Under the pieces are notes generated by a model. That model was not told the origin of the DNA, did not search any database, and saw only the letters and a list, made by a program, of their open reading frames with translations. From Luidia sarsii (Eukaryota; Echinodermata; Asteroidea; Paxillosida; Luidiidae), in the NCBI GenBank assembly GCA_949987565.1, contig OX465112.1, positions 18,821,361-18,885,360 on the forward strand: 64,000 nucleotides of DNA. The letters are read 5' to 3'. Shown here piece by piece: positions 60,101 to 64,000 of the stretch. The position numbers and the translations under genes are program-made. Positions within the stretch are counted from its first letter, which is position 1; every line of letters starts with the position of its first letter.

Positions 60101-60866
60101 GTTATTTTACCACCGAATAAACAAGAATCAGTGGGGTATAAAAAATGGGGTTCTCTCTTTATCTTTGGAATTGTGCGGTTTTGTTTTTCTTTTGTTTTTC
60201 ATTGAAAAAACTCAAATCCCAGTGGGGGGGCGAGGGGGGCGACGATCTTTCATGGGGGGGGCGTATGCCCCCCCCCCCCCCTCAGGCTACGCCGCTGCCT
60301 GGAGTGGAGGCTGGAGTCTGCAGTCAGGGATTGACAGTACCGTACACGCACGCACACACACAAGTCCGTTACGCTCCATTGACGATGCACAATGGGCCCT
60401 TTTTCGAACGGATAATCTCTTGACAAAAGCCACAACGACGTCCGAATTGTGCCAGGTTTTACTCTCTTGTACCATAGTATACCCTTATCAATTAAATTTC
60501 ACAGAAATATATTGTTCCAATTTGCTAAAAAGAAACTCTCTTGAATGCCCCTAGCAACAGTTATGTTCCTTTGAAGCTATCTTTCTATAAATGTCATGAA
60601 AGTACCGTTATTTACATGATAGAAGCCACCCTCTCCTCATAGAGCAGCCCTTCATGCATTATAGCATGGCGCACCATAAACACCCTTTTTCGCAGAGCGG
60701 GTCACAGATGAAGTGAAGGAGGGGAACTCACCTGTGTTCAGGAACTGGAAGATGGCCAGGGACAGCTGGGGAGACACCTTGGGGCGAATCACTTCGTCTT
60801 GCTGAGCGAAGATGGAGTAGTCACGTCGCTTGGGGTTATTAATCTTTTTCTTGTTCACGTTGTCCG
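45133..60866 (-). CDS. CNNM-type metal (Mg2+) transporter, C-terminal three exons
   Basis: Minus-strand exons are 60732-60866, 45792-46049 and 45133-45494, with phase-1 junctions that join cleanly (acceptors TTTTGCAG, CCCGAAG and TCTCCAG; donors GTGAGT and GTAAGT). The first exon encodes the linker after the CBS pair (NKKKINNPKRRDYSIFAQQD, then VSPQLSLAIFQFLNT). The second encodes the cyclic-nucleotide-binding homology domain: VEPFKVELISETVLHRLLEQ, HPAYLYMRAKPADYF, IILQGKVEVTIGKENLVFE and FAFYGHHAL. The third is a Ser-rich tail with VRVLTDLQYLRVTRNQY and a charged end. CNNM/ACDP proteins are plasma-membrane Mg2+ transport factors, and their CNBH domain binds no cyclic nucleotide but supports dimerisation. 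The DUF21 membrane domain and CBS domains lie beyond the right edge or in unseen upstream exons. The intron 46050-60731 hosts two opposite-strand genes. Confidence 0.88.
46085..46460 (-). repeat. Degenerate tandem repeat of about 27-30 bp in the CNNM intron
   Basis: Units such as AAATCTTGAAAGTTTACTGA AATGCAAA and AATCTTAAACATTGACAGAA ATACAA repeat about twelve times, starting some 35 bp from the CNNM exon 45792-46049. Confidence 0.8.
47253..50872 (+). CDS. Secreted FAMeT-domain (PF12248-like) protein, copy A, 215 aa
   Basis: Exons are 47253-47439, 48942-49109 and 50580-50872; both introns are phase 1. The N-terminus (MRSQGWVLPLAAVTVALYA) looks like a signal peptide or anchor, with a hydrophobic core at residues 6-17. 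Exons 2 and 3 form one domain: FHVDFTLKATYDAMIALAS, then IFIEIGIGGWSNSKAAMR, LLDGSESRPFWIEYDNGVV and YLGISTWRTTNGEWTF. This is the pattern of the 'farnesoic acid O-methyltransferase'-like domain (VKA..DAHIAL, EI.IGGW.N..S, FWI.W..G, G.ST), found in many invertebrate extracellular proteins. The name is historical and I infer no methyltransferase activity. Three cysteines near ACYSGTC and YCG could form disulphides. It is nested on the opposite strand in a CNNM intron, 2.4 kb upstream of its paralogue. The start at 47253 is the only good ATG before the hydrophobic core. Confidence 0.85.
49255..50545 (+). repeat. CCCTG-rich repeat expansion in intron 2 of copy A
   Basis: About 1.3 kb of CCCTGCCCTA-type words. 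It begins with three 59-61-bp units containing TGTGTACGTACACGTACCTT (49350-49570) and continues with longer units such as CCTACACCGACCTTGCCCTG. The corresponding part of copy B (about 54950-55300) is only about 350 bp, so the expansion followed the duplication or contracted in B. Confidence 0.9.
51378..51480. mobile_element. Penelope-associated repeat, head-to-head pair (unit A)
   Basis: GAGGGCCTGGCATTTGAATC CTAACAGGACC faces GCCTTTGAGAAAGGTCCTGC TAGGATTGAAACATCAG. The orthologous pair is at 56815-56935 in unit B, so the insertion predates the segmental duplication. Confidence 0.8.
51565..51860 (-). mobile_element. Penelope-like element 3' end, minus strand
   Basis: The minus strand reads C/T-rich 3' sequence (CAGCTTTACTCTTTGTCCTT, TTTCTCATCCGTGTCCTATT), then GTACATGTATCTGTTTTGTC and the core CTTTGAGAAAGGTCCTGCTA GGATCGGAACGTC. 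It matches 16680-16985 and 63010-63200. Unit B (57005-57220) has the same fragment but lacks the core, consistent with an 85-bp deletion. Confidence 0.75.
51885..51945 (+). other. Possible alternative terminal exon and poly(A) site of copy A
   Basis: ATTACAG (acceptor) precedes ATTGGGTAGAATGTTATGGT, and an AATAAA lies about 40 bp after the coding part. If joined to the GTGAGT inside exon 3 at 50841, it would replace GEWTFYQYCG by DWVECYGHW and a stop. The alternative ending is speculative; the AATAAA could equally end the normal transcript. In copy B the matching sequence has an extra G that shifts the frame. Confidence 0.3.
52405..52555 (-). mobile_element. tRNA-derived SINE, family 2 (copy), between duplication units
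   Basis: The minus strand has TGGTGGTCAAGTGGTTAAGA, CATCTGCCCTAGGAGTCATG and GGTTCGAATCCCGCCC, a tRNA-like head with an exact B box (GGTTCGAATCC), followed by the family body. It lies at the border of the two duplicated units. Confidence 0.6.
52745..53035 (+). repeat. Tandem repeat of about 110 bp upstream of gene B
   Basis: About 2.5 units sharing ATAGCTTTTCCGCTTCACCA, AAGCGGCGGAAAAGC and ATTTTCGGCATAGTCAAAAG. Absent at the matching position of unit A, so it distinguishes the two 5' flanks. Confidence 0.75.
53266..55629 (+). CDS. Secreted FAMeT-domain (PF12248-like) protein, copy B, 215 aa
   Basis: Exons are 53266-53452, 54602-54769 and 55337-55629, identical in length and phase to copy A. 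The predicted proteins differ at 14 of 215 positions (about 93% identity): one change in exon 1, five in exon 2 counting the junction codon, and eight in exon 3. The signal-peptide-like N-terminus is unchanged. The domain reads FHVDFTLKATRDAVIALAS, then IFIEIVIGGWCNSKSAMT and GRPFWIEYDNGVVAFGKGG. The extra cysteine in IGGWCN and the loss of a basic residue in AMTACYSDTC may alter disulphides or surface charge. All splice signals are intact and no stop interrupts it, so it looks functional. It is nested on the opposite strand in the CNNM intron. Function is unknown; an extracellular recognition role is only a guess. Confidence 0.85.
53732..53812. mobile_element. Penelope-associated repeat, collapsed inverted pair
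   Basis: TTGCAAACTGCTTACTGACT, then GAGGGCCTGACATTTTGAGA TCGGAACGTCAGGCC: the outer parts of a head-to-head pair remain while the central stem sequences are deleted. It lies in intron 1 of copy B and I did not find it in copy A, so it may be younger than the duplication. Confidence 0.6.
56080..56235 (-). mobile_element. tRNA-derived SINE, family 1 (minus strand copy)
   Basis: The tRNA-like segment is 56128-56200 on the minus strand: GGCAGGATAGCTCAGGTGGT, a perfect 5-bp anticodon stem CTGGT/ACCAG with loop ATGCAGA, and GGTTCAAGTCCC. The T stem and one acceptor pair are broken, so a SINE head is more likely than a tRNA gene. Absent from unit A. Confidence 0.6.
56250..56490 (+). repeat. ATCAATAA-type simple repeat
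   Basis: About 240 bp of AATCAATA units with ATTAATCA variants at both ends. Unit A keeps only a short version (ATCAACTAATCAATTGATCA near 51046), showing the expansion is specific to unit B. Confidence 0.9.
56815..57220. mobile_element. Penelope-associated pair and 3'-end fragment (unit B)
   Basis: The head-to-head pair at 56815-56935 (GAGGGCCTGGCATTTCAATC; GCCTTTGAGAAAGGTCCTGC) is orthologous to that in unit A. It is followed at 57005-57220 by the minus-strand C/T-rich 3' region of the Penelope family without its core motif. Confidence 0.75.
57236..57310 (+). other. Counterpart of the possible terminal exon, copy B
   Basis: TTACAG, then ATTGGGGTAGAATGTTATGG and an AATAAA at about 57304. 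One extra G compared with copy A (ATTGGGTAG) shifts the frame, so the short alternative C-terminus is not conserved. The hexamer may serve as the polyadenylation signal. Confidence 0.3.
57560..57690 (+). mobile_element. tRNA-derived SINE, family 1 body, truncated before the tRNA-like part
   Basis: TTTGCATCTGAATGAAAGTG, TACGGCAGTTAATGGTTGAA and GCAAAGACTAGTTGACTATT, then CCATCTAAGGGCTG match the bodies at 19812-20090 and 61275-61556; the tRNA-like region is lost. Confidence 0.6.
58093..60297. mobile_element. hAT-like non-autonomous element, 2.2 kb
   Basis: Inverted termini CAGCGGCGTAGCC and GGCTACGCCGCTG are flanked by a 7-of-8-bp direct duplication (TCTGGAGT at 58085-58092, CCTGGAGT at 60298-60305). 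An 8-bp duplication with CAG...CTG termini is typical of hAT elements. Near both ends are CATGGGGGGG runs. Internally, 58290-58360 and 58723-58795 form a second inverted repeat (CGCAGTGGCTATTGTTACAG). I find no transposase frame. It lies inside the CNNM intron, 435 bp from the exon at 60732. Confidence 0.7.
59908..60018. repeat. TACATG simple repeat
   Basis: About 110 bp of (TACATG)n with small interruptions; the unit is self-complementary, so hairpin formation is expected. Shorter runs occur throughout the window. Confidence 0.9.
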
Positions 60867-60984
60867 CTGCAAAAGCAAGCAAATGTTTTGTTTATGGTTT
60901 TCATTATTTTGTATTTTGTAGTGTAGTTTTGAAAATGTTACAGGAATGCTTGATTTCACATACGAACCATACCAGCAGAATAGA

Positions 60985-61195
60985 CCAATTGCGCGACCAC
61001 TGTTTACATACCATCACGTGACTTATAGTGGGTATTTTTTCATCTCATTTGGCACAGACCAGCGATGGAAATGTACGTGTACAAAGATTTAGAAGAATGT
61101 GGACAATAATTTATAACTTATTTGCTCATTTCCACTCCTGTTCTTTGCTCATACCCACTACTCACTATAAGTCACGTGATGGCATGCCCATTGGT
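60985..61195. mobile_element. MITE-like element with CATCACGTGACTTATAG termini (copy 1)
   Basis: The left side ACCATCACGTGACTTATAGT GGGTAT is mirrored by CACTATAAGTCACGTGATGG about 150 bp later. A relative lies at 63325-63640 and shares CATCTCATTTGG and a GTGGACAAT/GTCCACATT region. Confidence 0.6.
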
Positions 61196-61274
61196 TGGGC
61201 AATCCGTCTATTGTACACCAACATAACACAAACAAACATCCACTTTGTGTGATTATGGAGGAAGGAATACCTCC

Positions 61275-61556
61275 ATGGTGTGATCCCCGAGCTGCTGTAG
61301 CCAGGTTTATAACCATTGGTCGTTTGTTCGTATCTGAATGAAAGCGGGGGTGTGATCCCTGGAGATGTACGGCAGTTAATGGTTGAATTGCTTCTGACTG
61401 GCACCCCCACCCCGGCAAAGACTAGTTGACCACATGTACTTGGGAAAGCCACCATCTAAGGGCTGGATATCCAGATGGTAAGAGCGCTGGTACGCAAAAC
61501 CAAAGGTCTTGGCTTCAAATCGCGGTCCACTCAAAGTTTTCTTTGCCAATTTTTTT
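61275..61556 (+). mobile_element. tRNA-derived SINE, family 1 (copy)
   Basis: Body from GTGATCCCCGAGCTGCTGTA to ATCTAAG, then the tRNA-like segment 61461-61532 (GGCTGGATATCCAGATGGTA; GGCTTCAAATC in the T region) and the tail TCAAAGTTTTCTTTGCCAAT. Same organisation as at 19812-20090. A further related fragment lies at 61720-61805. Confidence 0.65.
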
Positions 61557-63009
61557 ACTTGACTAATTTTGCGGAAAAAATTATCAAGCAAAACAAATAA
61601 TAATTCACAAACAAAATGCCACGATTGTTTTGAACAACCGAAATAACCAGAAACCGACTAGGAGATTTGAATCAATTTGATCAGTTTGAAAAATGGCTGG
61701 AAAAAAAAATGGACTGGGACTACTAACCCTGAAATCTCTTAATATGTTAAGCAAGAGGTCTTGAGTAAGTCGGGTTCATATCATTCCTCGTCCAGTCACA
61801 TCTTTCAAAACCAAAAATAAAACCGAACCGCTTTTACCTGCTTGCTGTATGAACGCACAGAGTTTTAAATTTACCACTCGCCCCCTGTGGTTACAAGGTG
61901 TTTTAACTCAATCAGTTTTAGGCAACTACATGTAACTGTGTCAGAACATAGTCTTCGTGGTTTGCATCTGAATATAGAATGGCATGTCCCTGTGGTCCCT
62001 GGGGAAAAGGGAGTTGTTTAATGAATGACTTGAAATGCTATTGACAGTTCGTGCTAATTAGTGCCAACATGGCATCAACACGCACGGTGACGTCAACACG
62101 GCGTCAACACTTACAGAGCAGCGCCGACCATACCATTCCGGTATAAAAGGGGTGATACAATCAACCGATAGAGCCTTTTTGGAGGGGCGCACGTCAGGCA
62201 TTTGAGAGAAAGTCATATATTACCCCAAACCAATGCAATTTCTCTCGTACTGCTCATTACAGTTCAGTCATGTGTCTTTTTTCCGATGTAGTTTATTGTG
62301 GATGTGTTGATTGATGCTGCGTTGACGTCAATTTATAGTACAACCCCATCTGTCTAGTGCCTCCGCTGCCCCCACTCTGACAAAGATAGTGGGTGACTAC
62401 CGTAGTCGGACCACAGTGTGGCACGCATTTGGGAAGGCTGCCACCTAGGGGCAGTACATATATAGCTCAGGTGGTACTGGCACTGATGAGATATATAACA
62501 GGACCGACATATGATGCTTAACCACCGTCGTTGAGCCATGCTGGTACCCCGTAAATTGTGTGGGGACTATACAAGGACGTGCTTTGTAAACCAGCGTAGG
62601 TTAGGCTTAGGGCGCTACGGTTATGGTTATGGTTAGGGTTTGAGTTCGGGTTGGGTAAGCGTTACTGATAGAGTGAGGATTAGAATTAGGGTTAGGTTCA
62701 GGATTAGGGTTGTTAGGGTTAAGATTAGGATAAGGGTTAGGGTTGTTTCGTGCTTGTGCCTGTAACTACTAACTACCTGAGAAATGAATGAATGAATGAA
62801 TGGGGGAGGCCTCAGCAAAACCTGGCTTCGCGCATGCGCACTTATAGCTTATCCACCGTGGTTAAGTGTCATACGTCGTGACGCTTATATGCCTCCACTG
62901 ATATCACGCATGCCATGCTAGACCACCCAGTCTAATTCCCTTTGAATTGCTATTTCCCTAAATTCTTATGACAAGCCCAACTTGGGTAAACTAAACAGTC
63001 GTATAAATA
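61557..63009. other. CNNM upstream intron or flank, no exon recognised
   Basis: Contains another partial family-1 SINE at about 62360-62490 (TAGCTCAGGTGGTACTGGCA) and the telomere-like repeats listed separately. I looked for CNNM exons (DUF21, CBS) on the minus strand here and found none. Confidence 0.45.
62618..62752 (+). repeat. Degenerate telomere-like (TTAGGG) repeats, interstitial
   Basis: GGTTATGGTTATGGTTAGGG, then ATTAGGGTTAGG, GGATTAGGGTTG, TTAGGGTTAAGA and AAGGGTTAGGGTT within about 130 bp. TTAGGG is the telomere unit of deuterostomes. The copies are mixed with variants, so this is an old or spurious tract. Confidence 0.6.
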
Positions 63010-63257
63010 CTCCTACCCTACTCCTTGCCCTTCCCTTTGATCTCTCCCTACCAGCTTCACTCTTTGTCCTCTGTTTCTCATCCGTGTCCTATTCACTCTC
63101 TTCCCCTTCCTTCGTGTACATGTATCTGTTTTGTCCTTGTCACTCTGCCTTTAAAAAAGGTCCTGCTAGGATCGAAACGTCAGGCCCACTAAATTTTAGG
63201 ATTTACATTTTGGTAATTTGAGTCAGTAAGCAGTTTGCGACATTTTTGTATATCAGT
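63010..63257 (+). mobile_element. Penelope-like element 3' end, plus strand
   Basis: A C/T-rich 3' region (TACCAGCTTCACTCTTTGTC, TTTCTCATCCGTGTCCTATT) is followed by the core CTTTAAAAAAGGTCCTGCTA GGATCGAAACGTC and the conserved tail to GACATTTTTGTATATCA. It matches the 3' part of the endonuclease-bearing fragment at 16305-16990. Confidence 0.8.
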
Positions 63258-63324
63258 CGTATAAATAGTTGAATAGCCTACATGTACATGTACATGTATA
63301 GTATAGAACAATTGCATGACCAAT

Positions 63325-63640
63325 GTTTACATGCCATCACATGACTTATAGTCGGTATATTTGCATCTCATTTGGTGCAGAACAGGCGCCGATTTCACGA
63401 AACTTCAAATGCTGTGTAACTTACGCAATATTTTGCTGCCTTTTCTAAATATTGCTGAAAAGAGTCTTTGAGGCTTAAGACTCCTGCAACATTTGTAAGT
63501 TGAGTAACTTTTCTTAAAATCAGCTGCAGGAATGGAAGAAGTAATATCGTCCACATTCTTCTTTGTTCATTTCCATCGATACTGTGCCAAATGAGATGAA
63601 AAAAATACCTGCTCTAATTAGGGCATGTGATGTCTCTGTG
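63325..63640. mobile_element. MITE-like element with CATCACRTGACTTATAG terminus (copy 2)
   Basis: Left GCCATCACATGACTTATAGT and right GGGCATGTGATGTC, with subterminal CATCTCATTTGGTGCAGA mirrored as TGTGCCAAATGAGATGAAAA. Related to 60985-61195 with a longer interior. Confidence 0.55.
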
Positions 63641-63794
63641 AAAATGGACACTGCATTGCACGCTTTGACGGGTCGGATTATTTCAGTCGTGTCAGCGTGA
63701 TTTTCGACGTCTAAATGTGGCTTATTCTAGTATCATCATGGAATTAATACACGTTTATTCCATTGCTAGAATCTTGTGTGGGCTGACATAATAA

Positions 63795-64000
63795 GAACGA
63801 TTATTAGTGGGATTTAAATCGCAATTCTGACTCCCCTGTATTAGTGAGACTTTCTAAATAAACGTATTTTTGTGGCACAAATCGCACTGGTTTTTTTTCC
63901 CACAATGCACCGCTCGAGGGTGGTCTTGAGGGTGGTCCAAATCGCGATTCAAATCCCACTAATAATCACATTTATTGTGTTCACACAATAAGTGGAGTTT
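63795..64000. repeat. Inverted repeat at the right edge
   Basis: GATTATTAGTGGGATTTAAA TCGC (about 63799) is mirrored by GCGATTCAAATCCCACTAAT AATC (about 63944). Similar words (AAATCCCACTAATAACC, AAGTGGAGTCTG) occur near 47610-47660, suggesting a dispersed foldback family. The element may continue past the window. Confidence 0.5.

Overview
The window is eukaryotic genomic DNA: genes are split by GT-AG introns, introns run to about 15 kb, and dispersed repeats and minisatellites are dense. The gene families (a DCAF10 orthologue, a CNNM transporter, a WBP1/WBP1L-like protein and secreted farnesoic-acid-O-methyltransferase-like (FAMeT) domain proteins), together with abundant TACATG repeats and Penelope-like elements, suggest a marine invertebrate deuterostome such as an echinoderm, hemichordate or amphioxus. 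I cannot name the species.

Layout. (1) 1-9 kb, plus strand: the last three exons (3075-4982) of a single-pass membrane protein with PPxY motifs, WBP1/WBP1L-like, followed by AT-rich DNA that probably holds a long 3' UTR. (2) 9-13 kb: intergenic, with Penelope-derived fragments and a CTAGTA-type repeat. (3) 13.0-21.4 kb, plus strand: a complete five-exon DCAF10 (WDR32) gene coding for about 465 aa. Its introns hold a 2.4-kb array of a 34-bp unit, a Penelope endonuclease fragment, SINEs and a polypyrimidine tract. (4) 21.4-45.1 kb: a gene-poor block made of foldbacks, MITE-like elements, a 4.8-kb composite element bounded by inverted repeats (27.8-32.6 kb) and several minisatellites, including a 2-kb G-rich/C-rich 18-bp array. 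(5) 45.1-60.9 kb, minus strand: the last three exons of a CNNM-type (ACDP) metal transporter, coding for its cyclic-nucleotide-binding-like domain and C-terminal tail. The 14.7-kb intron between two of these exons contains, on the opposite strand, two tandemly duplicated three-exon genes (A 47253-50872, B 53266-55629). Each encodes a 215-aa, apparently secreted FAMeT-domain protein. (6) 58.1-60.3 kb: a hAT-like element, also in that intron. (7) 60.9-64 kb: upstream CNNM intron or flank with SINEs, MITEs, telomere-like repeats and a Penelope 3' end.

The strongest observations are the nested, tandemly duplicated FAMeT genes, whose differences are biased to amino-acid replacements, and a dispersed Penelope-associated repeat with hammerhead-ribozyme-like architecture. 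That repeat occurs about twenty times, often as head-to-head inverted pairs. Exon boundaries were read by eye from splice consensus, codon phase and family similarity; no transcript data or database search was available.
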